DNA of 64,000 bases from Crossaster papposus. Taxonomy: Eukaryota > Echinodermata > Asteroidea > Velatida > Solasteridae. Shown here piece after piece: positions 11,227 through 21,886 of this stretch. Position numbers and translations under genes: made by a program. The DNA lies in assembly GCA_037893245.1 (NCBI GenBank), contig JBAIAA010000409.1, forward strand, positions 1,603,001 through 1,667,000, in the 5' to 3' direction. Each line of letters opens with the position of its first letter. Position 1 is the first letter of the stretch. The notes beneath the pieces were generated by a model. It did not search any database and had not been told where the DNA came from. It was given only the letters and a program-made list of their open reading frames with translations.

Positions 11227-11668
11227 CTGGGTCTCCATTAGCCGCCAACACATAGTCTTTGCGCTTCCTCATGACAGCTCGTCTGTTGCTTAAATGAAGC
11301 CTGGATTGAGGTTCCAGCCACGAAAATGCCCAAGAACAAGCATGGTCCAATTACATTAGGTGTAGAACACATCCATCTATCCCCGTTGACCTACTTGACT
11401 TCTCCCCGGTTTCTGCTGCTGCAATTTGCCCACTGGTCACAAAGCACTCTATGTGCAACCCATGGGCACAGTGCCGCACAGCGCTACGCATACTCCCGTA
11501 AATTTCCTCTCTCTGACAAGAACTAATGAAGCAGACTACCGCTGGCTCTATAAGACGTCGACATATCACGCATCCAGAAGATGTAAGGGCCCACATGACC
11601 ATCCACAATTCAATTTGACGGTCCCCAATCGCTGTGTACATAAACTGCGCCTTGGACATCAAGTTCTG
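11227..11668 (-). pseudogene. GC-richer exon-like block with competing frames, function unknown
   Basis: This block is clearly less AT-rich than its surroundings. On the minus strand it starts after a plausible acceptor (CCCTTATTATAG) and ends at a strong donor (CAG|GTAAGAG). One frame is open through both splice sites except for a single TAA at 11351-11353. Its product has a Cys/His-rich stretch: CVIC, then CAHGLHIEC about 30 residues later, then C-x2-H. This resembles a RING or PHD-type zinc site but lacks a complete standard ligand set. A second frame, with several stops, reads CDQWANC and RWMC and could be a decayed PHD-like domain from a retroelement. I cannot name a gene. Decayed host exon or old transposon are both possible. 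Confidence 0.3.
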
Positions 11669-11679
11669 CTATAATAAGG

Positions 11680-11940
11680 GAAATATTCAAATCCTGTATG
11701 AATGCGGGAGATCACGATTATAGGTCTTTCCCTTAATTGCATGCATATCACTTATTTTGTTTATCTAAGAAATGCATATTTCTTCTATATAGCAAAAGAT
11801 TCAAGAAGTCTAGAAGATAACTACCCTCCTCCCACCCCAAGAAAAAACAATTAAATGTCTTTTATTGCACTGAGAGCATATAACCAATACTCTTTTTAAA
11901 AACGTGGTAAATTTCTTGCTGCTCATAAATTATTTATTTA
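11680..11940. other. Non-coding stretch
   Basis: AT-rich, with no repeat family or gene recognised. Confidence 0.4.
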
Positions 11941-11941
11941 A

Positions 11942-12180
11942 TTAGTTCGCGCCGGATGACGTATATACACGCAAAGTTTCCCCAGATTCAAAACGGATAA
12001 CGCATAAACACGTCACGAGCAAGGCCGAGAATGTCTGTCAGCAGCGAGCAAGCCCGGAAATGCGTGGGTGTGCTTTTCGGTACCATCGGCCTGAACCCGC
12101 CTCGGATCGAGTTTCGTTAAAAATAACCCCGCGCCTTGGCTCGGTGATACCAGCGAACTGGTATTGCTGTGTGTGTGAAA
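11942..12180 (+). repeat. Dispersed repeat, copy 1 of 3 (GC-richer)
   Basis: Shares GGATGACGTATATACACGC-like sequence, TTCAAAACGGAT, AGCAAGGC and AAGCCCGGAAATG-like words with 54330-54550 (same orientation) and 48150-48375 (reverse). Unknown class, no open frame. Confidence 0.6.
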
Positions 12181-12664
12181 CCAAGTACGTGTTGTACTAT
12201 TGGCCTTCTAAACACTGTTAGATTATTATGTGTCAAACTTTGCAAATTGATAATGTTTTGGGAATGAGATCAAATATTTGGTCTATTTTTTCTCATTTAA
12301 TTTCTTAATGGAAAGCTATGTTAATTTATTAAGCAATCATTTATTAAGCATTTATTAAAAGTAAATTTAAAACATGAAAAGACATGATATTTTATTAACA
12401 TTCGCGGCACGAAGACGTAAAATCTTTTGTTGGAACGAAACATGTAAACAACTTCACACAATATGCCCTATTTCAGGTATTACAAAAAGTGATTACGGGG
12501 CATGGTGATTACTTTTCACGTTTTTTGTTTCAATAAATGATTTTCACGTCTACGGGCCTCACAGTGTTAGGATCAATCTAACCCACCAACAGACAAACAA
12601 ACAAACAAAATTAATGTCCATGTAGTTAATCTAAATGGATAGAGACTAACTGACTGCATATTAA

Positions 12665-13030
12665 AGGTCGTATACACCATTGGCAAGTGCTTGAATTATC
12701 AAAAGATGATGGGTGGCTTTGGGGGTTGTTTTCTATAGTAGGCGTAAATATCGTTTAACTGACCTGTTTTACAATCATGGATGCCAAAAAAAGCAAGAAA
12801 AGCGGTGTTCGTTTTTAACCGGCGTTGGGCAGTTGTTCTTTGTACAAACAAAATATGTATTTATGTTATTTTTCCTGAAAATTTAAATTTTCGGAGCAAT
12901 GGCAGAAAACCTATCATTTTACTGGATGCCTAGAATAATTATTTATATGCTTTCAAATAAGTCAAATATTTCTTACTAATTCGGTAGTAAAAATTGTAGA
13001 TGTCTGCAAATGGTGTATATATTACGACCT
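12665..13030 (+). repeat. MITE family A, diverged copy
   Basis: TTAA at 12661-12664 precedes AGGTCGTATACACCATTGG. The right end TATTACGACCT is not followed by TTAA. The core TTTTACTGGATGCC is mutated relative to other copies. Confidence 0.75.
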
Positions 13031-13745
13031 GCCATTCACCAAATAAAATTCCTATGAGCAAATTCATGCTAAGATGGACAGAAAGGGGGTGGGTGGGGGA
13101 GGGGGGGGGGGGGGGGGGGGGAGAACATACAAAGGTAATACAAAGGCAAACAAGGAATAATATGCTGGGAAGCTGCGGAGCAAATGGAGAGCTGAAGGGG
13201 GGGGGAGGGTGTTTTCACAAGCCCCACTTGACTTGGACTTGAAAAAGGGCCAGGTGGAGTGATTACAGACGTGCGTGGGTTGGCTGCAAAAGAAGCTTCA
13301 GGAAGTGAGAAAATAGTGTAGAAGCCGTACAAGGAGATTAGGAGGGTGAAGGTTGAAACGCAGGAAGTGAATTACTAAGTCATTGGGCCGTACGAATAGA
13401 ACCTATAGCAAATGACACCGGTAGCAAGTAAAGAAAAAAGAGATTTTAAGCATTACTGAGGAGTAAAGGCATTAAGGAAAATTTAATGCTTTACTGGTTA
13501 TGAATACAAGTTAAGTTGTACTGTTTAGCATTTGCTAACTGAAATTGTAGTAAATGCTTCATACATGTACTTGGGTTTGATTGCACATCAGCTGAATGGT
13601 TCAGATATAACAGAGTCTCCATTGTGTGTACGTATCGAGTCACAGTGTCTAGTTGAGCAGAGTCAAGCATTTAGCTTGAGTCAATTCGAGTCACAAATAT
13701 TTGAACATTATATACAATACACCTGCTACAGAAACACAAGGTGTG
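13031..13745. other. Non-coding stretch with a 21-nt poly-G run
   Basis: Contains a G-rich segment with 21 consecutive G at 13101-13121 and more G runs to 13210. No gene is supported. The glycine- or proline-rich frames are artefacts of the G tract. It ends at the gypsy target site. Confidence 0.55.
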
Positions 13746-13749
13746 GGTT
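13746..13749. repeat. Left target-site duplication GGTT
   Basis: GGTT lies immediately before the 5' LTR and is repeated immediately after the 3' LTR at 21562-21565. A 4-bp duplication is within the usual range for Ty3/gypsy integration. Confidence 0.85.
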
Positions 13750-15125
13750 TGTAGCAACCAGGCACAATTATTAGCCTTTTTCTTAAACTAAATCCGATAT
13801 TTAATCATATATATGTAATCTTAGCAAAATGTTTATTCTAAATCACCCCAGAAATGTTGCCCTGCGAAATCAGTTTTGTACACTGTTTCATGAATATGTA
13901 TTCACGTCCAATGGCTTAACCAATCAGAGTTCGAATTAATATTCCTGTCTGGGGTCTTTTTCTCGTGTAAAAGTGTGCGTTTTTCGCGCTCACTCTCTCG
14001 CCTGACCTATGTATCAGAGTTAACTTCAATGTTGTTTTCCTCTGCCGATTTTACGAATTGTATGAGTTTATCATACCTTGTTCACACTAACGTTTGCTAC
14101 TAAGCTTCGTGTAGTGAACCAGCGATCAGTTTGTGTATGTTACGACAGCTAAGTCGCCTCAAGAAAGTGACATTCTAACTGTTTTGGAACACCGTGTTTT
14201 CTTGAGGATTTGACCTGCGACGCCATCTTTTGTGTTCACCACATGCGTGCGTGGCAACAGTATTAGCGAATACCGTATCGTCGTGCAGTACAGTTCACCA
14301 CACGCCGACTGTTCTGTTGTGAATTGGACAACATACCAGGACGACTTCAACGTCTAGAATACAGTACAGACAGTATTTCTCGCTCAGCTCCATTCCGGAT
14401 TCTGGCCCAGCTAGCCTACTACTGAATCAGCGGACGCTTACTGTTTCGCCTGTCCAGTTTTCCGTCAGCAGCCTCGTCCTGTTTTGCAGCGGTCACGAAC
14501 AGTCGCGACGCGTGAGAGAGCAGTTTTTTACGCCGACGTCACACCGCGGAGTTCCTGACCTTTTCGCAATCGAGAGACCGCTACTTCCAGTTCCACTGTG
14601 GACTTTTCGTTCAGCAAAGTTTCGTCGCAGAACACTTACAGTTACACTCTACGTCCCCACTCGAGAGCACCGATTAGTTGTTTATCTCAAATGTAAACGT
14701 TTTCAATTGTATTTTACTAGATCTTTTGTATACTGATTCGTAAATCATTTTGAATTGATAATCACATAATCTGTGTGCATATTGCATTGAATTGGTCAAC
14801 AGAAGCCAGACCAATTTTGGTACTTCATTTGAGGAGTATTTACTTGCTAATACTATAGTGTCATTTATCCTTTGTCATTGTTTTGTGTGGCAAAGGGTGT
14901 GTTGTTTTTGTATAATCAACACTGTAGAAGAGATTTAAATTTACTAGATTAAATTACTTTGAATTGTTCATGTGTGCCTGATCATTTAATTTCTTGCACG
15001 TGGGATCGCACAGTAAAGCGTAGGGTTCCTTCTTATAATTTTGTTTGATCGATTCCTTTCCATTTTCCCCATTTTGGAGGCATCCTATTTTGAATCGGTT
15101 CTCCCTTTAGAAAACATCCCCTACA
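13750..15125 (+). repeat. 5' LTR of the gypsy element
   Basis: 1376 bp from TGTAGCAACC to CCCCTACA. Near-identical to 20185-21561 over its whole length. It should hold the Pol II promoter and R region. I see AT-rich candidates (around 14725-14790) but no unambiguous TATA box or AATAAA signal. Short frames inside it occur identically in both LTRs and are not genes. Confidence 0.96.
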
Positions 15126-15128
15126 ATT

Positions 15129-15146
15129 TGGTGACCCTGACGTGAT
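15129..15146 (+). other. Primer-binding site
   Basis: TGGTGACCCTGACGTGAT starts three bases after the 5' LTR. TGG is the complement of the tRNA CCA end, as expected for tRNA-primed minus-strand synthesis. I did not identify the matching tRNA. Confidence 0.75.
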
Positions 15147-15287
15147 CTTTCCATGTGCAGAAATAACATGATCATACACTCACTGATAATTGTCTAGAAA
15201 TTTATGGTACGTTACTGATAATCATATCCATACTCGTATTCATACCAGCATATTACCTTGTGCGTGTACTTGGCACTCATACTAGTC

Positions 15288-16157
15288 ATGTCTGCTTCGG
15301 ACGATGAGAGCAATCCAGATGTACCCGCACCGCCTGAACCACCTCCACCCCTGCATGTTGTAAGTCTCAAGATCCCACCTTTCTGGGCGAGTGACCCACA
15401 CATATGGTTTGCTCAGGTGGAAGCCCAGTTCTTGACCCGTGGAATTGTACTGGAGTCGACGAAATATGCACACGTCATCTCCTCTCTGCAGCCCGAGGTG
15501 GCGCAAGAAGTGCGAGACCTGCTCATATCCCCGCCGAAGGACAAACCGTACACCACCCTCAAAGAAACTTTGATTAAGCGAACATCTGCTTCAGAACAGA
15601 GGCGCGTCCAACTTCTTCTCAACGAAGAGGTTCTTGGCGATCGCAAGCCATCTCAACTCTTACGCCGGATGCAACAGCTTTTGGGTGGATGCCAGATAGA
15701 AGCCGGCATCCTACGTCAGCTATTCCTACAACGTCTGCCACCCAACATTCGTCTGATCCTAACATCAGTTAGCGACTCTACCACAGTCGATGATCTCGCC
15801 ATTCTAGCCGACCGACTGGTTGAGACGCATGTACCAGCTATCTCGCAAGTCTTGTCTCGATCCGAAACACACGACATCAAAGAGCAACTGGCGCAACTAA
15901 CACAGCAAGTTAGTTCCCTTCAAGTTCAATTGGAGCGCCAACGTTCTCACTCGAACTCTCGTTCCCGCTCTCGTGGCCCACCCAGAAATCGTGGTCGTGC
16001 AGCTACTCCCAACGCAGTTGGAGGACAAAATGGCTCTACCACTTCGTCCAGCACACATTGTTGGTATCATGCACGATTCCAAGACAAAGCTCACAAATGT
16101 GTACCACCCTGCAGCTATGGTGACGACCATCAGGGAAATGCACCTCCCAGGGGGTAG
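15288..16157 (+). CDS. gag: Gag polyprotein, Ty3/gypsy
   Basis: 289 residues from the ATG at 15288 (MSASDDES); an in-frame TTG upstream at 15258 is not the likely start. The N-terminus is acidic and proline-rich. The middle (about residues 28-190) is the helical capsid-like region typical of gypsy Gag, with PPFWASDP near its start. A glutamine-rich coiled segment (about 195-220) follows, then an SR/RG-rich basic patch. The C-terminus has a Cys/His motif, C258-WYH-x9-C271-VPP-C275, of the CWYH type seen in some gypsy Gags in place of a CCHC knuckle. It should form the virus-like particle and bind element RNA. It ends at TAG 16155-16157, overlapping the pol frame, which is open from 16124. Confidence 0.93.
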   Translation: MSASDDESNPDVPAPPEPPPPLHVVSLKIPPFWASDPHIWFAQVEAQFLTRGIVLESTKYAHVISSLQPEVAQEVRDLLISPPKDKPYTTLKETLIKRTSASEQRRVQLLLNEEVLGDRKPSQLLRRMQQLLGGCQIEAGILRQLFLQRLPPNIRLILTSVSDSTTVDDLAILADRLVETHVPAISQVLSRSETHDIKEQLAQLTQQVSSLQVQLERQRSHSNSRSRSRGPPRNRGRAATPNAVGGQNGSTTSSSTHCWYHARFQDKAHKCVPPCSYGDDHQGNAPPRG

Positions 16158-16177
16158 GTGCGGCACTTCCCACTGGG
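16133..16177 (+). promoter_or_regulatory. -1 ribosomal frameshift signal, gag to pol
   Basis: GGGAAAT at 16133-16139 fits the X-XXY-YYZ rule in the gag reading frame (codons CAG GGA AAT) and would shift ribosomes -1 into the pol frame. After a 6-nt spacer, CCCAG (16146-16150) pairs with CTGGG (16173-16177), and GGG (16151-16153) pairs with CCC (16169-16171) across one bulged A. This gives an 8-bp stem that contains the gag stop codon. Pol frame is gag frame minus one. Spacer length and stem position match known -1 sites. Efficiency is unknown. Confidence 0.82.
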
Positions 16178-16204
16178 CGAGACAGCAGCCGCCTGTTTTA
16201 TGTC

Positions 16205-19200
16205 ATGGACAAGTTCTCTAACCACAGGTTCTTAGTAGACACCGGTGCAGCGGTGAGTGTGTTTCCCCCCAATTCAACGGAGCGGCGTAACAGCTCGTCC
16301 CTTGCCCTGCAGGCTGCCAATGGTACCCCTATCCCCACCTACGGACAGCGTTCCTTAGCGCTAGACTTCGGACTCCGTCGGACTTGCAGATGGGTATTCA
16401 TACTTGCCGATACTCCTACTCCAATTTTGGGGGCCGACTTTCTGAGGCATTTTGCTCTGCTAGTCGACGTGGCAAAGCAGCAACTCATTGACACTACTAC
16501 TCACCTGGTCGTAAAAGGAGTCAACTCCTTGGAAATGCCTGTCAGCCCAGTCTTCTCTACACCATTCCCAAGTCCATATGATATCGTCCTCCAGGATTTC
16601 CCAGAGATTACACAGCCATTGTGTAAGGAAACGCCATTGAAGCATGATGTCACTCACCACATCTTGACCAAAGGACCACCAGCCAAGGCTCGTCCTCGCC
16701 GTCTGGCACCCGACCGCTTAAAGATTGCCAAGCAAGAGTTTGATCATATGCTTGAGTTGGGCATAGTACGGACATCAGACAGCACTTGGTCCTCTCCCTT
16801 GCATCTTGTACCGAAGAAGTCACCTGGAGACTGGCGTCCTTGTGGCGATTACAGGTCTCTCAATCGAGTGACCCTGCCCGATCGTTACCCAATCGCTCAC
16901 CTTCAGGACTTTGCGGCAAATCTTAAAGGCAAGACCATTTTCAGCAAGGTTGACTTGATACGGGCATATCACCAGATCCCAGTAGAACCAGAGGACGTGT
17001 GCAAGACAGCCATCATCACTCCTTTTGGACTTTTCGAATTTGTAAAGATGCCATTCGGGTTGCGAAATGCAGCACAGACTTTTCAACGGTTTATTGACCA
17101 AGTGGTCCGAGGCCTTCCGTTCGTCTACACATACATAGACGACATCTTGGTCGCCAGTGAGACCCCTGCACAACACGAAGAGCATCTCCGCCTACTTTTC
17201 ACCAGACTCCATCAGTACGGCGTCGTCATCAATCCGAGCAAATGCATGTTCGGAGTGTCCGAGCTCAGTTTCCTTGGCCACCACGTCGATGCCGAGGGAA
17301 TTCGGCCACTACCAGCAACAGTTGAAGCCATTCGCAACTTCCCTCAGCCGACTTCATACAAGCGACTTCGGAGTTTCCTTGGTTTGGTCAACTTTTACCG
17401 TCGATTTGTCCCCAACTGTGCTGATATCCTTGCTCCTCTGACCAACCTACTTGGCAAACAGCAAAAAGGATCCCGCAAACCACTGGTCTGGACAACCGAA
17501 AGCAGCACAGCCTTCACTGACGTTAAGGATGCTTTGTCTAACGCAACCATGCTTGCTCATCCTAGCATTGACGCTCCCATTAGCCTTATGACTGATGCTT
17601 CTGACGTAGCTGTGGGTGGAGTACTCCAGCAACTCACTGATGACTACTGGCAACCCATAGCATTTTACTCTCACAAGCTCCTCTCTGCCGAGACGAAGTA
17701 CAGTGCTTTCGGTCGTGAACTCCTCGCCGTCTACTTGACTATTAAGCATTTTCGACACATGTTGGAAGGGCGACAGTTCTGCGTGTTCACGGATCACAAG
17801 CCTTTGATACACGCCTTCCACGCCAAGCCAGACCGACACAATCCACGTGAAATCAGACACTTGGACCTGATCTCGCAGTATACCACGGATCTAAGGCATG
17901 TTAAAGGCAAGGACAACGTCGTTGCTGACACATTATCTCGTCCTGAGGTTGACGCTCTCTACACTGACACAGTGGTTGATTTTGAACGACTGTCAGCCGA
18001 TCAGAAAGATGACACCGAGTTGCAGACAGAATTGCAAAACCCTACTACTAGTCTTGTTCTCCAGACGCTTCCACTGATTACCACTGGAGGTAGTATCATC
18101 TGCGACACATCAACCGGCACCCCTCGACCGTTTGTGCCCAAGAGACACAGGCGTGCAGTATTCAATGCCCTACATGGTCTTTCCCACCCAGGGATTCGCG
18201 CAACCCAGCTGACCGTCACTTCTCGATTTGTCTGGCCTGGAGTCAAGAAGGACATCCGCAAGTGGGCACAGTCATGTGTTCAATGTCAGAAGTCTAAGGT
18301 TCACCGACACATTAAAGCCCCTCTTGGCACCTTCAGTTCTCCAGATGCGCGATTTGAGCATGTCCATATCGACTTGGTTGGACCTTTACCCACCTCCAAT
18401 GGTTATACTTACCTCTTCACGTGTGTGGATAGATTCACGCGATGGCCAGATGCCATCCCCATTTCAGACATTACAGCGGAAACAGTCGCGAAAGCTTTCG
18501 TGGAGCGGTGGATTTCCGTTTTTGGTACTCCTGCTACGATTACTACTGATCGTGGTGGACAGTTCGAGTCTCACCTGTTTGCAGAACTCACAAAGTTGCT
18601 AGGCACCACGAGACTTCGCACTACATCCTACCATCCAGCCTCTAACGGGCTCGTGGAACGTTTCCACCGGACTCTCAAAGCTGCCTTAAAGGCACACGAA
18701 GACCCTCAGCGATGGACAGAGTTCCTCCCTTTGACCCTTCTTGGCATCAGATCTACAGTCAAATCTGATTTGAACTGCTCGCCAGCAGAACTGGTTTTCG
18801 GAACTACTCTACGTTTACCTGGACAGTTTGTGACCCCCGATCAGTCGTCCACAACACTGGACCCTGGCAGATATGTTGACAGGTTGCGCCAACACATGCG
18901 TAACATCTCTCCATCTCGTACCAGAGCTCAGCTGGTCAAGGTCCAGATGCCTACAGGTCTCACTCAAGCCGCATTTGTCTTTGTGAGAGTTGACTCAGTG
19001 CGGAAGCCCCTACAACAACCATATACTGGCCCCTTCCGAGTTTTGAAGAAGACGGATAAATTCTTCACGCTTTCCATTAAAGGAAGGAAGGAGAACATTA
19101 GTGTGGATCGCCTCAAAGTGGCGTATGTTGAGCCACCTTCCTCACCCTCATCAGGACCAGTAGCAGATGTAAACCTTGCACCACCTGCCAGTATTCCTTC

Positions 19201-19357
19201 TGCTACCCCTGCTGCAGCCCCAGTGCCACCCTCTGCGACATCCACGCTGCCTGCTGACTCTCCATCTGCGAGCAGTCCTCCTGAGCAACCACGAGTCACT
19301 CGTTCAGGAAGACACGTGCATTGGCCCAAACGCTACGTGCAAGTCATGCAAATTTAA
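16205..19357 (+). CDS. pol: Pol polyprotein: protease, RT, RNase H, integrase
   Basis: 1050 codons from the first ATG. The frame is open upstream to 16124, and expression is expected by frameshift from gag, so the ATG may not be used. Protease: LVDTGA at residues 10-15. Reverse transcriptase: about 160-350, with [26 protein letters not shown] and catalytic YIDD at 310-313. RNase H: DAS with D464, E505 and D530 in FTDHKPL. Integrase: zinc-binding H657, H661, C691, C694 and a D723, D782, E818 catalytic triad with D-35-E spacing. A GPY/F-type module (PYTGPF at 939-944) follows, then a Pro/Ala/Ser-rich tail and a basic end. No chromodomain was seen. No stop or frameshift interrupts the frame. Confidence 0.97.
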   Translation: MDKFSNHRFLVDTGAAVSVFPPNSTERRNSSSLALQAANGTPIPTYGQRSLALDFGLRRTCRWVFILADTPTPILGADFLRHFALLVDVAKQQLIDTTTHLVVKGVNSLEMPVSPVFSTPFPSPYDIVLQDFPEITQPLCKETPLKHDVTHHILTKGPPAKARPRRLAPDRLKIAKQEFDHMLELGIVRTSDSTWSSPLHLVPKKSPGDWRPCGDYRSLNRVTLPDRYPIAHLQDFAANLKGKTIFSKVDLIRAYHQIPVEPEDVCKTAIITPFGLFEFVKMPFGLRNAAQTFQRFIDQVVRGLPFVYTYIDDILVASETPAQHEEHLRLLFTRLHQYGVVINPSKCMFGVSELSFLGHHVDAEGIRPLPATVEAIRNFPQPTSYKRLRSFLGLVNFYRRFVPNCADILAPLTNLLGKQQKGSRKPLVWTTESSTAFTDVKDALSNATMLAHPSIDAPISLMTDASDVAVGGVLQQLTDDYWQPIAFYSHKLLSAETKYSAFGRELLAVYLTIKHFRHMLEGRQFCVFTDHKPLIHAFHAKPDRHNPREIRHLDLISQYTTDLRHVKGKDNVVADTLSRPEVDALYTDTVVDFERLSADQKDDTELQTELQNPTTSLVLQTLPLITTGGSIICDTSTGTPRPFVPKRHRRAVFNALHGLSHPGIRATQLTVTSRFVWPGVKKDIRKWAQSCVQCQKSKVHRHIKAPLGTFSSPDARFEHVHIDLVGPLPTSNGYTYLFTCVDRFTRWPDAIPISDITAETVAKAFVERWISVFGTPATITTDRGGQFESHLFAELTKLLGTTRLRTTSYHPASNGLVERFHRTLKAALKAHEDPQRWTEFLPLTLLGIRSTVKSDLNCSPAELVFGTTLRLPGQFVTPDQSSTTLDPGRYVDRLRQHMRNISPSRTRAQLVKVQMPTGLTQAAFVFVRVDSVRKPLQQPYTGPFRVLKKTDKFFTLSIKGRKENISVDRLKVAYVEPPSSPSSGPVADVNLAPPASIPSATPAAAPVPPSATSTLPADSPSASSPPEQPRVTRSGRHVHWPKRYVQVMQI

Positions 19358-20184
19358 TGTTCTCAAATTCATTTGTCCAATGCAGTGCCAATACCCATTA
19401 CTTCATGCATATTCACAAATTGTAATGCATATTGCATTTGCCAAATTACCTCTTTACAATTTGTTTATTGTTCAATTGCCACATATCTCTAATCCAGTAC
19501 TTGATTATGGTTCTACAAGTACACGTACAGGGTTTAATAGCTGTGGTTAAATGCATGATTTCGATCTATATTGATTTTTGTGTCAAGTACTGAGCAATGT
19601 CAATACATGCCCATATCCTTGTATAATGTTTATGATGCAACTGCAAGTAGCAATACTGTCCAAATTACAGGTCTGATTATTAGCATCATTAACTTTCGTG
19701 CTATTCTTTGTGAAATGTTACTCACTCACTAGAACCTTTTGAGAGCGTGATAACAAAATGGTGCATCAAGTTATAACTTACTTTTTCAAATTTTCGTACC
19801 CTCCATCACCAGTTTTAGTTAGTGCAGGAGAAATGTTAAATATCTTGCAGTCATCTCTCATGTTTAATCTCTCGTTTGATTGCAATGGTTATTTCCACAA
19901 ACAATTCTCAAGTATTTTTTCCAATGTGTTTAGTCATGTGAAGTGTTTTCACAAATTATTCATGACTCGATACCATAGGTATTTCAAACCATTTGCCAGC
20001 ACAGTGCTAGTATTTTATATAATGTTACGTTTTCTACGAATTTACAGGTTTTTTTTGTTGTTTTTTTTTTGTTTTTCTAATAATTTTTTTGTTTGTTTTT
20101 TAACTAAATGTATCTAAAATATGTAAACTTGTATTTTGTCGCCCCTCAGAGGTTTATACCACTTCAGGTCTAACGGGGGGTTGA
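19358..20184 (+). other. Gypsy 3' non-coding region and polypurine tract
   Basis: 827 bp between the pol stop and the 3' LTR. AT-rich, with T-rich runs near 20048-20105. A 119-codon frame (19758-20117) is hydrophobic and low-complexity, lacks a clear envelope signature and is not called. The polypurine-like primer for plus-strand synthesis is the G-rich AACGGGGGGTTGA just before the LTR at 20172-20184. Confidence 0.75.
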
Positions 20185-21561
20185 TGTAGCAACCAGGCAC
20201 AATTATTAGCCTTTTTCTTAAACTAAATCCGATATTTAATCATATATATGTAATCTTAGCAAAATGTTTATTCTAAATCACCCCAGAAATGTTGCCCTGC
20301 GAAATCAGTTTTGTACACTGTTTCATGAATATGTATTCACGTCCAATGGCTTAACCAATCAGAGTTCGAATTAATATTCCTGTCTGGGGTCTTTTTCTCG
20401 TGTAAAAGTGTGCGTTTTTCGCGCTCACTCTCTCGCCTGACCTATGTATCAGAGTTAACTTCAATGTTGTTTTCCTCTGCCGATTTTACGAATTGTATGA
20501 GTTTATCATACCTTGTTCACACTAACGTTTGCTACTAAGCTTCGTGTAGTGAACCAGCGATCAGTTTGTGTATGTTACGACAGCTAAGTCGCCTCAAGAA
20601 AGTGACATTCTAACTGTTTTGGAACACCGTGTTTTCTTGAGGATTTGACCTGCGACGCCATCTTTTGTGTTCACCACATGCGTGCGTGGCAACAGTACTA
20701 GCGAATACCGTATCGTCGTGCAGTACAGTTCACCACACGCCGACTGTTCTGTTGTGAATTGGACAACATACCAGGACGACTTCAACGTCTAGAATACAGT
20801 ACAGACAGTATTTCTCGCTCAGCTCCATTCCGGATTCTGGCCCAGCTAGCCTACTACTGAATCAGCGGACGCTTACTGTTTCGCCTGTCCAGTTTTCCGT
20901 CAGCAGCCTCGTCCTGTTTTGCAGCGGTCACGAACAGTCGCGACGCGTGAGAGAGCAGTTTTTTACGCCGACGTCACACCGCGGAGTTCCTGACCTTTTC
21001 GCAATCGAGAGACCGCTACTTCCAGTTCCACTGTGGACTTTTCGTTCAGCAAAGTTTCGTCGCAGAACACTTACAGTTACACTCTACGTCCCCACTCGAG
21101 AGCACCGATTAGTTGTTTATCTCAAATGTAAACGTTTTCAATTGTATTTTACTAGATCTTTTGTATACTGATTCGTAAATCATTTTGAATTGATAATCAC
21201 ATAATCTGTGTGCATATTGCATTGAATTGGTCAACAGAAGCCAGACCAATTTTGGTACTTCATTTGAGGAGTATTTACTTGCTAATACTATAGTGTCATT
21301 TATCCTTTGTCATTGTTTTGTGTGGCAAAGGGTGTGTTGTTTTTGTATAATCAACACTGTAGAAGAGATTTAAATTTACTAGATTAAATTACTTTGAATT
21401 GTTCATGTGTGCCTGATCATTTAATTTCTTGCACGTGGGATCGCACAGTAAAGCGTAGGGTTCCTTCTTATAATTTTGTTTGATCGATTCCTTTCCATTT
21501 TCCCCATTTTGGAGGCATCCTATTTTGAATCGGTTCTCCCTTTAGAAAACATTCCCCTACA
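20185..21561 (+). repeat. 3' LTR of the gypsy element
   Basis: 1377 bp, TGTAG to CTACA. Differs from the 5' LTR by one base substitution and one extra T near its end. It supplies the 3' end and polyadenylation region of the element RNA. Confidence 0.96.
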
Positions 21562-21565
21562 GGTT
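21562..21565. repeat. Right target-site duplication GGTT
   Basis: Matches 13746-13749 and fixes the exact borders of the insertion. Confidence 0.85.
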
Positions 21566-21589
21566 CACGACACGGTGTATGTTTGTTGT

Positions 21590-21672
21590 ATCATGGAGGA
21601 AGGAAAAAAGGCGGCGGGTGTGTATGTATGTGTGTGCACGTACGTATGTACACAATGTACGTACGAAATAAA
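21590..21672. repeat. TG/TATG/GTAC-rich simple sequence
   Basis: A short microsatellite-like block with GTATGTATGTGTGTG followed by CGTACGTATGTAC palindromes. Non-coding. Confidence 0.6.
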
Positions 21673-21768
21673 TAATTATTAACGAACATAAACGTGACCT
21701 GAACATAAACCCGTATTGTTGTAAGTCATTGCAAATATTTTTCACAAAGTTTTTGCTCTTATTTTTGG

Positions 21769-21886
21769 CACTCGAGTCTTATTAGCTTTCACTCGAGTCG
21801 AGTCGAGTCATTCTAATGAGGGGCTCGAGTCGAGTCGAGTCATTTGCCTGCAGTGGCTCGAGTCGAGTCATGGACTCGAGCCATTA
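21769..21886. repeat. CTCGAGTCGAGTC pentamer repeat cluster
   Basis: The pentamer GAGTC is repeated within CTCGAGTCGAGTCGAGTC-type blocks at four spots separated by 15-30 bp of unique sequence. Each block contains the palindrome GACTCGAGTC, so it reads the same on both strands. Non-coding. Confidence 0.75.

Larger units (their letters stand above)
13750..21561 (+). mobile_element. Complete young Ty3/gypsy LTR retrotransposon, 7.8 kb
   Basis: Order: 5' LTR, primer-binding site, gag, frameshift signal, pol (protease, reverse transcriptase, RNase H, integrase), 0.8 kb of 3' non-coding sequence, polypurine tract, 3' LTR. Both LTRs begin TGTAG and end CTACA. The protease-RT-RNase H-integrase order is the Ty3/gypsy (Metaviridae) order; Ty1/copia places integrase first. 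I found only two differences between the LTRs: C/T near 14263 versus 20698, and one extra T near 21552. Insertion is therefore recent. There is no envelope-like frame. Both coding frames are intact, so the copy could be autonomous; activity is not shown by sequence alone. Confidence 0.97.

Noticed and set aside
11227..11668. RAG2-like PHD finger claim
   Set aside because: Ligand spacing is incomplete, no Kelch repeats or RAG1-like sequence is nearby, and another frame gives an equally plausible retroelement origin; kept only as an unexplained block.
14159..14736. Frames of 63 and 74 codons repeated at 20594-21171
   Set aside because: They lie in the two LTRs and are identical only because the LTRs are.
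16820..17860. Minus-strand frames of over 120 codons opposite pol
   Set aside because: Antisense shadows of a GC-balanced coding region with strong motif support on the plus strand.
19758..20117. Envelope-like protein in the gypsy element
   Set aside because: Hydrophobic but low-complexity and T-rich, with no signal peptide, cleavage site or envelope motifs that I can identify.
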